From: Vibrio sp. | GTDB lineage: Bacteria; Pseudomonadota; Gammaproteobacteria; Enterobacterales; Vibrionaceae | Direction: 5' to 3' | Length of the DNA: 21,916 nt | Assembly: GCA_007124475.1 (NCBI GenBank) | Contig: SLFB01000141.1 | Location: forward strand, 1 to 21,916 | Part shown: positions 1 to 7,540 of the stretch, in pieces | How the letters are laid out: the number at the start of each line of letters is the position of its first letter | Numbering within the stretch: the first letter of the stretch is position 1 | Program-made: the position numbers and the translations under genes | The notes under the pieces: generated by a model | Databases searched by the model: none | The model's input: the letters and a program-made list of their open reading frames with translations, nothing else | What the model was told of the DNA's origin: nothing

Positions 1-3
1 CAT

Positions 4-94
4 GCGACACTCGCTCAGTTGATAGAGCGCAACCTTGCCAAGGTTGAGGTCACGCCTTTTTGTTTAAAGAAAGTGAACCTCGTGTGTCGCTCCA
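4..94 (+). tRNA. Aberrant tRNA-Gly (GCC)-like gene without a T-arm
   Basis: Seen: a perfect 7-bp acceptor stem (GCGACAC 4-10 with GTGTCGC 84-90), discriminator T91 and encoded CCA 92-94. The D-stem is GCTC 13-16 with GAGC 25-28. A perfect 5-bp anticodon stem (30-34 with 42-46) closes loop TTGCCAA, giving anticodon GCC (37-39). From 47 on it departs from any normal tRNA: 37 nt, against the usual 22, separate the anticodon stem from the acceptor strand. There is no TTCRA T-loop. Bases 47-80 instead fold as one long hairpin (AGGT/ACCT, CAC/GTG, then CTTT/AAAG closing loop 60-65). The D-loop reads GA where tRNAs have G18-G19, so the G19 partner of the missing T-loop C56 is also lost. Known: bacterial GlyRS reads G1-C72, C2-G71, G3-C70, U73 and C35-C36; all are present. 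Inference: it may be charged but poorly used on ribosomes. It could be a decaying pseudogene, but the compensated helices argue against that. Confidence 0.8.
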
Positions 95-107
95 GTTACA
101 AAGCTGA

Positions 108-124
108 CATCGTGCTTAACGATG
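108..124 (+). other. Spacer hairpin between the two tRNA genes
   Basis: CATCGT (108-113) and ACGATG (119-124) pair perfectly around a 5-nt loop in the 41-nt spacer between the glycine-like tRNA and tRNA-fMet. Hairpins in polycistronic tRNA spacers commonly guide RNase processing; that role here is inferred. Confidence 0.5.
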
Positions 125-135
125 AGCAATACGGA

Positions 136-212
<77 letters not shown>

Positions 213-225
213 ATTTAAAACAGAT

Positions 226-250
226 AAACTACGCTATGCGTGGTTTTTTT
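226..250 (+). terminator. Rho-independent terminator of the tRNA array
   Basis: AAACTACGC (226-234) pairs with GCGTGGTTT (238-246) through nine pairs including one G-T, around a 3-nt loop, and is followed by more T residues (247-250). It lies just after tRNA-fMet and should end the tRNA transcript. Confidence 0.8.
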
Positions 251-738
251 GTCTTTTCTATTACTGACCTTATGGTCATGCTCTTTATCATGCTGAGAAG
301 CATTATCCCATCAAAAATAATAAATTACTCCAATCCAATAATTTGGAATGGCATTCTTGTCATGGTAATAATCAAGTTCTAAGTTTCACGCACAGACTTA
401 TCCACAAAATTAATCTGTGGATAAGTTAGTGGGTAAAGTGTTTTTATTGTGATGATTTGTTTTGAAGAAAATGATCTTTTAGCTGATAGACAAACTTAGG
501 TTTTGACAAAAAACTTATAACTCATTGTTTTTTATTGCTTATTTATTGTGATTCCTATCTCTACTCTACGGTGGAAAGATCTTTGGCTGAAATAACATCG
601 ATCTTAGTGATTTTATGCTAGTGTGATTAACTTTTCTCATGGTTAGCAAACAGCGTGTTATTTAAATTTTTTCCACACCAGCTAATTTGAGACACATCTC
701 AAACAATCAAGCTAGGTAATGTGTAACAGCTCTCATTG
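251..738. other. Gene-free AT-rich spacer with DnaA boxes (datA-like position)
   Basis: No credible coding sequence is seen. The spacer holds two perfect DnaA boxes (398-406 and 416-424, opposite strands), a relaxed match TTTTCCACA (669-677), and weak one- or two-mismatch candidates at 622-630 and 428-436. A near-consensus IHF site (one mismatch to WATCAANNNNTTR) is at 370-382. A 7-bp palindrome with 4-nt centre (TTTGAGA-CACA-TCTCAAA) is at 686-703, just beyond the 3' end of queG, without a T tract. Known, from memory: the E. coli DnaA-inactivating locus datA lies between glycine tRNA genes and queG. Inference: this may be the equivalent locus. Confidence 0.55.
398..424. promoter_or_regulatory. 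Inverted pair of perfect DnaA boxes
   Basis: TTATCCACA (398-406, plus strand) and TGTGGATAA (416-424, the same 9-mer on the minus strand) are separated by 9 bp. Both match the highest-affinity DnaA consensus exactly, and the pair forms a near-symmetric 27-bp site. No promoter or gene start is nearby on either strand, which favours a chromosomal DnaA-binding role over simple transcriptional control. Confidence 0.8.
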
Positions 739-1851
739 TTAAGCATCTCTGGGTAAACCTTTTTGAATAATCCGAATCAATCGCTGCTGTTTGCCACTGA
801 CGCTAGCAAGCTGTTCATGCTGTTGTTTCAGTGCCCACTGAATATGCTCATCAAGTAATTCACTTAATCCAAGCTTGTTTTCTAATGCATCGATAATACG
901 CTGTGAATAAGGCGCATTTCCCATCGCAATAATCAAATTACGCTGCCATTGCTGGTGGCCAATGCGGCGGATGGCTGAGCCTTGCATCTTATGTAGAAAA
1001 GTCGTCTCATCCCATGCAAATAGTGCCACTAAATCTGCATTATTTAACACAGCACGACGGTGGAAGTCGGGCTCTTGAGTGATATCGGCGAAACGATTCC
1101 AAGGGCACACTAATTGGCAGTCGTCACAGCCATAAATTCGATTTCCTATTGCACGGCGGAATTCTTCTGGGATAACACCTGAATACTCGATGGTTAAATA
1201 GGAAATACATCGTCTTGCGTCAACAACACCTTCAGCAACGATAGCTCCCGTCGGGCACGAGGTCATGCAGGCTTTACATTGTCCACATTGATTTTCACTA
1301 GGGCTATCCACTGGCAAAGGAATATCAACCAATAGCTCACCCAAGAAAAACCAAGATCCAGATTCTTTATCCAGTATTAACGAATGTTTTCCTGCCCAGC
1401 CAAGGCCTGCTTTTTGCGCCAGAGGTCTTTCTAAGATCGGGGCTGAATCGACAAAGGGACGATAACCTAACTTGCCCACTTCTTGTTCTATCTTTTCGGC
1501 TAATTTTTTTAATTGGTTGCGGACCAGCTTATGATAATCACGGCCGAGAGCATAACGGCTAATATAGGCTTGAGTAGGATCCGATAAGTTAGCGGCAAAT
1601 TGCGCTTGTGGTGGCAGATAGTTAATCCGAACACTAATGACGCGTAATGTGCCTGGCAATAGCTCTGCCGGGCGAGCTCGTAGCATACCATGGCGAGCCA
1701 TCCACTTCATTTCACCGTGATAACCAGCGTCTAACCAAGCTTGTAAAGCCGCTTCATGCTCCGTCAAATCAACGTCACAAATCCCTGCTTTATCAAAGCC
1801 AAGCTCTTGAGCCCATTGTTTAATTTGATTAGCTAAGGCCGAAAAATCCAT
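739..1851 (-). CDS. queG: Epoxyqueuosine reductase QueG
   Basis: QueG is a cytoplasmic cobalamin and iron-sulfur enzyme that reduces epoxyqueuosine to queuosine at wobble position 34 of tRNAs for Asp, Asn, His and Tyr. The protein matches the E. coli enzyme along its length. Seen: the RPFVDSAPILERP segment with the probable catalytic Asp135, and eight cysteines for two [4Fe-4S] clusters (C189, C192, C195, C199, C215, C242, C245, C249) in CxxCxxCxxxCP and GCDDCQLVCPWN contexts. The C-terminus ends GLPRDA as in enteric homologues. The start chosen is the ATG at 1851 (370 aa, MDFSAL...), resembling other Vibrio QueG proteins; an ATG five codons upstream (1866) is possible, and neither has a clear Shine-Dalgarno. 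It is transcribed toward the DnaA-box spacer and away from tsaE. Confidence 0.95.
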   Translation of the reverse strand: MDFSALANQIKQWAQELGFDKAGICDVDLTEHEAALQAWLDAGYHGEMKWMARHGMLRARPAELLPGTLRVISVRINYLPPQAQFAANLSDPTQAYISRYALGRDYHKLVRNQLKKLAEKIEQEVGKLGYRPFVDSAPILERPLAQKAGLGWAGKHSLILDKESGSWFFLGELLVDIPLPVDSPSENQCGQCKACMTSCPTGAIVAEGVVDARRCISYLTIEYSGVIPEEFRRAIGNRIYGCDDCQLVCPWNRFADITQEPDFHRRAVLNNADLVALFAWDETTFLHKMQGSAIRRIGHQQWQRNLIIAMGNAPYSQRIIDALENKLGLSELLDEHIQWALKQQHEQLASVSGKQQRLIRIIQKGLPRDA

Positions 1852-2008
1852 GACACAACCGATCATTAAAGTGGGCGGCGGATCTTACAGGATCTTACTC
1901 AATTCTTCTAGATAATAATCTAGGGTCTGTTTATCTTTCGAGCTTATTTTATGTGATACTTCAAGTGACGTTATGAGTGATAATTTAAGTGGTTTAACTA
2001 TCCTTTTG

Positions 2009-2194
2009 CTACTTGAAGCTGCAGGTGTGTTGGCGACGTTCGTTCACCCCAATCATAGGAGCTTATCTATGCTCATGGGGACTATAAGAGCCATCCTTGG
2101 CTCTCACAAAGACCAGCCTACGGCTGTTCACATATGTACCAGACAAATTTTTACTCACCGGTTGTTTACCTACCACTCTAGGTTATTTGGATAT
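2009..2194. repeat. Degenerate palindromic intergenic repeat, copy 1 (with insertion)
   Basis: The left part (CTACTTG at 2009, then TTCACCCCAATCA and CTATGCT...GGGGACT) aligns with copy 2. The right part (about 2152-2194, CTCACCGGTTGTTTACCTAC...) aligns with the right end of copy 2. Between them lies about 65 bp absent from copy 2, with its own hairpins: AGAGCC/GGCTCT (2087-2092 with 2099-2104) and CAGCC/GGCTG (2114-2118 with 2122-2126). From memory, similar sequences recur between genes in vibrios. A 92-codon frame crosses this copy but is not credible as a gene. Confidence 0.65.
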
Positions 2195-2299
2195 CGATTA
2201 ATTTCAGACAGAATATTTTCACTTTGCTTACAGAACAAAGCTTGTTTCTGAAAACAATCCCAGTTTACTATTCGTCCTGTTGTTATTTATATATAGTGT

Positions 2300-2426
2300 A
2301 TATACCCTTCCTACTTGGCGCTGTGAAAGGGATGGCTACATTTGTTCACCCCAATCACATCGATCGCTATGCTGATAAGGGGTGACTCACTGGCCGTTTA
2401 CCTACAATGCCAAGTAGTTTGAATAT
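2300..2426. repeat. Palindromic intergenic repeat, copy 2 (intact ends)
   Basis: The copy is bounded by perfect 9-bp inverted ends, CTACTTGGC (2311-2319) and GCCAAGTAG (2409-2417), flanked by AT-rich TATATA-type sequence. An inner inverted repeat CACCCC...GGGGTG closes a hairpin around the centre. It has no coding capacity, so if it moves it needs a transposase from elsewhere, as MITE-like elements do. It ends about 70 bp before the tsaE start. Confidence 0.7.
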
Positions 2427-2496
2427 TACTTAACGTTTTATGCACTGTGATTGTGCAAGCTATTACTCCCTATCGGAACGCCTTAGAGAACCAAAC

Positions 2497-2961
2497 ATGA
2501 CTATAAAAACCTTTATTTTGAAAGACGAACAGCAAACGGTTTTGTTAGGCACACGCTTAGCTGAGCTATGTTCTCAGCAAACAACGCTCTACCTTTATGG
2601 TGATTTAGGGGCAGGAAAAACGACGTTTAGCCGTGGATTTATTCAAGGTTTGGGTCATAAAGGGAATGTTAAAAGTCCAACTTATACCTTAGTAGAGCCT
2701 TACCATTTGGCAAATTGGCATATTTATCATTTTGATCTTTACCGATTAGCGGATCCTGAAGAATTAGAGTTTATGGGAATTCGTGATTATTTCACTGAAG
2801 ACTCGATATGTTTGGTGGAATGGCCAGAAAAAGGTCAAGGCTTATTGCCTGAACCTGATTTAGCTGTTGAACTCGAATACGATCATCATCAGCGTAAAGT
2901 TAGTGTGAAAGCCAATAATGAATATGGACAACGTTTATTGAGTCAATTGGAGCTATGTTGA
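2497..2961 (+). CDS. tsaE: tRNA t6A37 biosynthesis ATPase TsaE
   Basis: TsaE is the ATPase of the TsaBDE complex that makes N6-threonylcarbamoyladenosine at position 37 of ANN-decoding tRNAs in the cytoplasm. The 154-aa product has the family length (E. coli about 153). Seen: Walker A GDLGAGKTT (residues 35-43, K41), then the SPTYTLVEPY segment (60-69), HFDLYRL (78-84), and VEWPEKG (107-113), in the order typical of the family. The start chosen is the ATG at 2497 (MTIKTF), which gives the normal length; a longer frame from 2440 adds 19 residues without family resemblance. Its stop overlaps the amiB start by 7 bp, so it is translationally coupled as first gene of the amiB-mutL-miaA-hfq-hfl superoperon. 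No fused or adjacent nnr is present. Confidence 0.95.
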   Translation: MTIKTFILKDEQQTVLLGTRLAELCSQQTTLYLYGDLGAGKTTFSRGFIQGLGHKGNVKSPTYTLVEPYHLANWHIYHFDLYRLADPEELEFMGIRDYFTEDSICLVEWPEKGQGLLPEPDLAVELEYDHHQRKVSVKANNEYGQRLLSQLELC

Positions 2962-4679
2962 GTAAAAACTATTCTCGCTGTTGGTATCACTTCTGGTTCA
3001 TGTTGCTCATGTGTTGGAGTGCTATTGCCCAAGCAAATGTATTAGAAGGAATACGAGTCTGGCCTTCACCAGACTCCACTCGTGTGGTGATAGACTTAAC
3101 CTCACAAGCTAATTTTACTTATTTTACTTTAAGCAGTCCTGAGCGCTTAGTGGTTGATCTTCAGCAAACTAAACTGTCAGCGAGTTTACCTCTGACATTT
3201 TCTGATGGTGCGATGGTCAAACGTATTCGTTCTAGTACACCACCTAATGCCACGGCATTTCGCTTAGTTATTGAGCTATCCTCTAAATCAACGCCAACCA
3301 TCTTTACCTTGCCTCCGACTCCCGGTGGGCAATATGGTCACCGCTTAGTTATCGATCTTCCTCATGCTTCAGCGTCGACCAATAATCCGCCTCCGTCGCC
3401 GTCCCGCTCGCAACCGGTTGTCAGTCGTGATGCATCTCAGTTAGTTGGCACTGCTGATATTATTATTGCGATTGACCCTGGTCATGGCGGTGAAGATCCT
3501 GGTTCAATTGGACCATCAGGTCGATTTGAAAAAGATGTAACACTAAGCGTGTCTAAAAAATTAGCCGATCAAATTAACGCGATTCCAGGTATGAGGGCGG
3601 TGCTTACTCGTACTGCTGACTACTCAGTCAGTTTAAATAATCGTACGGAGATCGCACGTCGTCAACGAGCCCATTTGTTAGTTTCAGTTCACGCAGATGC
3701 GTTTCATACTCCGCAACCACGAGGAGCTTCGGTCTTTGTTCTTAATACGCGCCGAGCAAACAGTGAGATTGCTCGTTGGGTTGAAAATCATGAGCGTCAA
3801 TCAGAATTATTAGGTGGTGCAGGTGAGGTGTTGGCTCGCACCAATAATGATCGTAATGTCAGTCAGACCTTGTTGGATTTACAATTTAGTCACTCGCAAA
3901 AAGAAGGGCATAAAGTTGCCACAGCGTTACTGCGAGAATTAGGTCAGGTTGCACATTTACATAAACGAGAGCCGGTTAATGCGAGTCTTGCGGTATTGAA
4001 ATCTCCTGATATTCCATCGGTGTTAGTTGAAATTGGTTTTATTTCTAATCCCGTTGAAGAACGGTTGATTTTTCAGCGTAGTCACCAAGATAAATTAGCA
4101 CGCGCAATGAGCAAGGCATTAGTGAGTTATTTCGAGCAAAATCCTCCCGAAGGGACGCTGTTTGCTAATCGCGGTAAAGCACAACAGCATCAAGTCAAGC
4201 GTGGTGAGTCTTTGTCGGTGATCGCTCAAAAGTACGGGGCGAGTGTTGCAGACATAATGCAAGCGAATAAACTTACCGATGCTCGAATCAGGATTGGTCA
4301 GACACTCACCATCCCTGGTGGTTCGCGTGCTCCGGTTGCCGTGCCGATTGTGACTAATCCAATTGAAACGGAAACCATTACTCATGTGGTCAAATCGGGT
4401 GAGTTTTTGGGTAGGATCGCGGCTAATTATAAGGTGACCGTTGATGCTATTCGCCGTGAAAATAATTTGAGGTCAGATACCTTATTTGTCGGACAAAAAC
4501 TCAATATCACCGTGAGCTTGAAAGATAAACCTTTGCGAAAACATACTGTGCAGCGGGGAGAGTTTTTAGGCCGAATAGCTAACCAATATAATGTTTCGGT
4601 GCAGAGTATCCGTGAGGCGAATCAATTGAAATCGGATCAATTAGCCGTTGGCCAAGTGTTGATTATTCCTAACCGATAA
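2955..4679 (+). CDS. amiB: N-acetylmuramoyl-L-alanine amidase AmiB, triple LysM
   Basis: AmiB is a periplasmic zinc amidase that cleaves the bond between MurNAc and the stem peptide, splitting septal peptidoglycan during daughter-cell separation; EnvC/NlpD-type factors activate it. The 574-aa protein has an N-terminal signal peptide (residues about 1-27, hydrophobic then ending AQA), an AMIN domain (about 28-130) for septal targeting, a Pro/Ser-rich linker, an Amidase_3 domain (about 170-395), and three C-terminal LysM repeats (about 411-455, 476-520, 529-574). Zinc and catalytic residues are visible: H177 in DPGHGG, E192, H246 in VHADAF, and E359 in VEIGF. The E. coli AmiB is shorter with one LysM; the triple-LysM form is familiar from vibrios. 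It overlaps tsaE by 7 bp and ends 12 bp before mutL. Confidence 0.95.
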   Translation: MLSKNYSRCWYHFWFMLLMCWSAIAQANVLEGIRVWPSPDSTRVVIDLTSQANFTYFTLSSPERLVVDLQQTKLSASLPLTFSDGAMVKRIRSSTPPNATAFRLVIELSSKSTPTIFTLPPTPGGQYGHRLVIDLPHASASTNNPPPSPSRSQPVVSRDASQLVGTADIIIAIDPGHGGEDPGSIGPSGRFEKDVTLSVSKKLADQINAIPGMRAVLTRTADYSVSLNNRTEIARRQRAHLLVSVHADAFHTPQPRGASVFVLNTRRANSEIARWVENHERQSELLGGAGEVLARTNNDRNVSQTLLDLQFSHSQKEGHKVATALLRELGQVAHLHKREPVNASLAVLKSPDIPSVLVEIGFISNPVEERLIFQRSHQDKLARAMSKALVSYFEQNPPEGTLFANRGKAQQHQVKRGESLSVIAQKYGASVADIMQANKLTDARIRIGQTLTIPGGSRAPVAVPIVTNPIETETITHVVKSGEFLGRIAANYKVTVDAIRRENNLRSDTLFVGQKLNITVSLKDKPLRKHTVQRGEFLGRIANQYNVSVQSIREANQLKSDQLAVGQVLIIPNR

Positions 4680-4691
4680 TTGAGGTTATTG

Positions 4692-6608
4692 ATGACGATT
4701 TGTATTTTACCTGCGCGCCTTGCTAACCAAATAGCGGCAGGAGAAGTGGTTGAAAGACCGGCTTCAGTGGTTAAGGAGTTGGTGGAAAATAGCCTTGATT
4801 CCGGAGCGACACGTATTGATATTGATATCGAAAAGGGAGGCGCGAAATTAATACGTGTTCGTGATAACGGCTCTGGCATAGTAAAAGATGAACTTGGCTT
4901 AGCTTTGAGTCGTCATGCGACCTCCAAAATTCGTACCTTAGATGATTTAGAAGCGATTATTAGTCTAGGTTTTCGCGGAGAAGCGCTGGCGAGTATAAGC
5001 TCGGTATCACGTTTAACGCTCACCTCTCGTCCTGAGTCTCAAGATCAAGCTTGGTCAGCATACAGTGAAGGGCGAGACATGGCGGTCAAGCTGCAGCCCA
5101 GTGCTCATCCAGTAGGGACCACCGTTGAAGTGTTAGACCTATTTTTTAACACCCCAGCAAGACGCAAATTTCTGCGTACCGAAAAAACCGAATTTACTCA
5201 TATTGATGAGTTATTAAAGCGCATTGCTTTAAGTCGCTTCGATGTTACCTTTACGTTACGACACAATGGTAAAGTTGTACGCCAGTATCGTGCTGCACAT
5301 AATCCTCAGCAAGAAGAAAAGCGTCTGGCTGCCGTGTGCGGATCTCAGTTCGTTAACCATATGCTTAAAATTGAGTTAGAGCATCAAGGCTTACAACTTC
5401 GTGGATGGATAACGACACCGCAAGGTGCTCGTCAGCAGAGCGATTTACAATATTGTTATGTCAATGGTCGTATGATGCGCGACAAGCTGATTAATCATGC
5501 GATCCGGCAAAGTTATGAAAGCAGCTTGCGGTCAGAGCAGTTTGCTACTTATGTGCTATTTATTGAGATTGAACCTAATGAGGTCGATGTTAACGTTCAT
5601 CCGGCTAAACATGAAGTTCGTTTTCATCAGGCTCGTTTGGTCCATGATTTTATTTATCAAGCTTTAAGTGGCGCTCTAGCAGAAAGCGAATGTATTCCTG
5701 CTCCAGAGTTAAATTCATCGGCATTCTCTCATGTTGCAGAGACACCAATGAGACCAGCAAGTCATACGGCTACTCAGCTGCCGTCATCACCGTCTACACT
5801 GCAAGAGCCCAAAGCGACATTGGATGGTTATCGAGGCGGAGAATTAGCAGAACCGAGTACGCGTTCTTCTCCCTCTTGGTCTCGTTCAAGTGGTGGTAAA
5901 ATTCAGCCAGAGACTCATGAAAAGCAAGCCATAACCGAGCAGCATCGCCATGCTTATCAGCAGCTAATGCAAACTCAACATCCTTCTACCACTTCGACAG
6001 TGGTGAAGGCTATTCAACCGAATCCATCGATGGAGACATTGCCGAATAAATTAGGCAAGGCCATTGCGGTTATTGAGGGGCGATATTTATTGACGACCAG
6101 CGATCAAGGATGTGTGTTACTTGCTCTTACTAAAGCGTATGAATGGAAGTTACGGGGTCAATTTGATACCCAAGCTGGGCCATTAAAGTCTCAGCCGCTA
6201 TTGGTTCCTTTAAGTCTTCGTGTCGCAGAGGAAGAGCTAGCGGTTATAGCGCGTTTTCGCGATATCCTAATTACCTTGGGTATTGATTTAGTTATCAGAG
6301 GACAGCAAAGCGTCATGGTGATGGGCGTTCCTCAGCCATTAAGGCAGCAAAACCTGCAGCACCTCATTCCTGATCTTTTATCGTATCTAATGCAACTAGC
6401 GCAAGATTCATCGCAGTCACAGTATATGGAAAACCTGGTTAATTGGCTTTGTTCTCGTGTTTTGTATGATAAAAGCGACTACACTTTATCAGAAGCGATA
6501 CAATTGGTCGCAGAGCTTGAGCAGATATGGCATAACAAGCTCCCTTTGCATGATAATAAACTTATTCAACCTGTCGATTTTTCGACAACGATCGCAGCAT
6601 TTAATTAA
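4692..6608 (+). CDS. mutL: DNA mismatch repair ATPase MutL
   Basis: MutL links MutS mismatch recognition to MutH nicking and UvrD helicase in methyl-directed repair. The 638-aa protein has the GHKL ATPase motifs: KELVENSLDSGA with E29 and N33, DNGSGI with D58, RHATSKI, and GFRGEALASISSV. A poorly conserved linker (about 335-455) leads to the C-terminal dimerisation domain. That domain has TSDQGCVLLAL where endonuclease-type MutL proteins have a DQHA motif, so it should lack intrinsic nuclease activity and depend on MutH and Dam. The start is the ATG at 4692, preceded by GAGG (4682-4685) at 6-nt spacing; an in-frame TTG four codons upstream is less likely. Its stop shares one base with the miaA ATG, giving tight coupling. 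Confidence 0.97.
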   Translation: MTICILPARLANQIAAGEVVERPASVVKELVENSLDSGATRIDIDIEKGGAKLIRVRDNGSGIVKDELGLALSRHATSKIRTLDDLEAIISLGFRGEALASISSVSRLTLTSRPESQDQAWSAYSEGRDMAVKLQPSAHPVGTTVEVLDLFFNTPARRKFLRTEKTEFTHIDELLKRIALSRFDVTFTLRHNGKVVRQYRAAHNPQQEEKRLAAVCGSQFVNHMLKIELEHQGLQLRGWITTPQGARQQSDLQYCYVNGRMMRDKLINHAIRQSYESSLRSEQFATYVLFIEIEPNEVDVNVHPAKHEVRFHQARLVHDFIYQALSGALAESECIPAPELNSSAFSHVAETPMRPASHTATQLPSSPSTLQEPKATLDGYRGGELAEPSTRSSPSWSRSSGGKIQPETHEKQAITEQHRHAYQQLMQTQHPSTTSTVVKAIQPNPSMETLPNKLGKAIAVIEGRYLLTTSDQGCVLLALTKAYEWKLRGQFDTQAGPLKSQPLLVPLSLRVAEEELAVIARFRDILITLGIDLVIRGQQSVMVMGVPQPLRQQNLQHLIPDLLSYLMQLAQDSSQSQYMENLVNWLCSRVLYDKSDYTLSEAIQLVAELEQIWHNKLPLHDNKLIQPVDFSTTIAAFN

Positions 6609-7540
6609 TGACAAAACCATTACCCTTAGCTCTATTTTTAATGGGGCCAACAGCTTCAGGTAAAACGGATCTCGCGATTCGATTACGCAAACAATTTCCA
6701 GTGGAGATCATTAGTGTTGATTCAGCCTTGATTTATAAAGGTATGAATATCGGCACCGCTAAGCCTAGTGCAGATGAATTAGCACAAGCGCCACACCGCT
6801 TAATTGATATTTTAGATCCTAGTGAGTCTTATTCTGCCGCGGATTTTAGACGCGATGCTTTACAAGAGATGCAATCCATCGTGGCAGCAGGAAGGATCCC
6901 ATTATTGGTTGGGGGAACAATGCTTTACTACAAAGCTTTAATTGATGGCTTATCCCCTTTACCAGCGGCTGATTTAGCAATTCGGCAACACATTGAGCAG
7001 CAAGCGCAGACACTCGGATGGGGTGAGTTGCACGCTCAACTGCAACAAATTGATCCAATTTCTGCCCAAAGAATTCACCCGAATGATCCACAAAGATTGT
7101 CTCGAGCGTTGGAAGTTTATAAAATTTCAGGTAAAACACTTACTGAGCTGACTAAAACGAAAGGAGAAGCAATCCCTTTTCGGATTAAACAGTTCGCCAT
7201 AGCACCCAAGGATAGGGCTGAACTCCACCGTCGCATTGAACTTCGTTTTGAAAAGATGGTCGAATTAGGCTTTGAAGAGGAAGTAAGATCCCTCTACGAT
7301 CGTTCAGATCTTCATGCTGATTTACCTTCAATACGTTGTGTTGGTTATCGACAAATGTGGGATTACTTTGACGGCAATGGCACCCTTGATGAAGCAATTT
7401 ATCGTGGTATTTGTGCCACTCGTCAGTTAGCCAAGCGACAGCTCACCTGGTTACGCGGCTGGGAAGAGTTAACTTGGTTGGATAGCGATAACATTGAACC
7501 AGCTTTAGAAACTCTTGCAAATGCCATAGCATCCGATTGA
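6608..7540 (+). CDS. miaA: tRNA dimethylallyltransferase MiaA
   Basis: MiaA transfers a dimethylallyl group from DMAPP to N6 of A37 in tRNAs reading codons that begin with U, the first step toward ms2i6A. The 310-aa length fits the family (E. coli 316). Seen: P-loop GPTASGKT (13-20), VDSALIYKGMNIGTAKP (37-53) with the probable catalytic Asp38, the APHRLIDILDP segment (61-71), and VGGTMLYYKAL (101-111). The ATG at 6608 overlaps the mutL stop by one base (TAATG arrangement). A 191-bp gap separates it from hfq, the largest inside the superoperon. Confidence 0.97.
   Translation: MTKPLPLALFLMGPTASGKTDLAIRLRKQFPVEIISVDSALIYKGMNIGTAKPSADELAQAPHRLIDILDPSESYSAADFRRDALQEMQSIVAAGRIPLLVGGTMLYYKALIDGLSPLPAADLAIRQHIEQQAQTLGWGELHAQLQQIDPISAQRIHPNDPQRLSRALEVYKISGKTLTELTKTKGEAIPFRIKQFAIAPKDRAELHRRIELRFEKMVELGFEEEVRSLYDRSDLHADLPSIRCVGYRQMWDYFDGNGTLDEAIYRGICATRQLAKRQLTWLRGWEELTWLDSDNIEPALETLANAIASD

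Larger units (their letters stand above)
1852..2496. other. Spacer between queG and tsaE filled with repeats
   Basis: In E. coli the gene nnr (NAD(P)HX epimerase/dehydratase) lies between queG and tsaE. Here no nnr reading frame is visible. The interval holds a short direct repeat (GGATCTTAC at 1880-1888 and 1890-1898), two palindromic repeat copies (about 2009-2194 and 2300-2426), and AT-rich sequence. The promoter for the tsaE operon must lie here or inside the repeats; I could not pick one reliably. Confidence 0.6.

Noticed and set aside
251..738. Chromosomal replication origin (oriC)
   Set aside because: Only two perfect DnaA boxes, few GATC sites and no gidA/mnmE/dnaA neighbours; a DnaA-titrating site is more likely.
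1973..2251. 92-codon open frame between queG and tsaE
   Set aside because: It spans repeat copy 1; its sequence is explained by the palindromic repeat and it lacks a credible ribosome site.
2440..2496. N-terminal extension of TsaE or remnant of nnr
   Set aside because: The 19 extra residues resemble neither family, and the ATG at 2497 gives the usual TsaE length.
4680..4691. TTG start four codons before the mutL ATG
   Set aside because: GAGG at 4682-4685 is correctly spaced for the ATG at 4692, and it would lie inside the coding region of the longer form.
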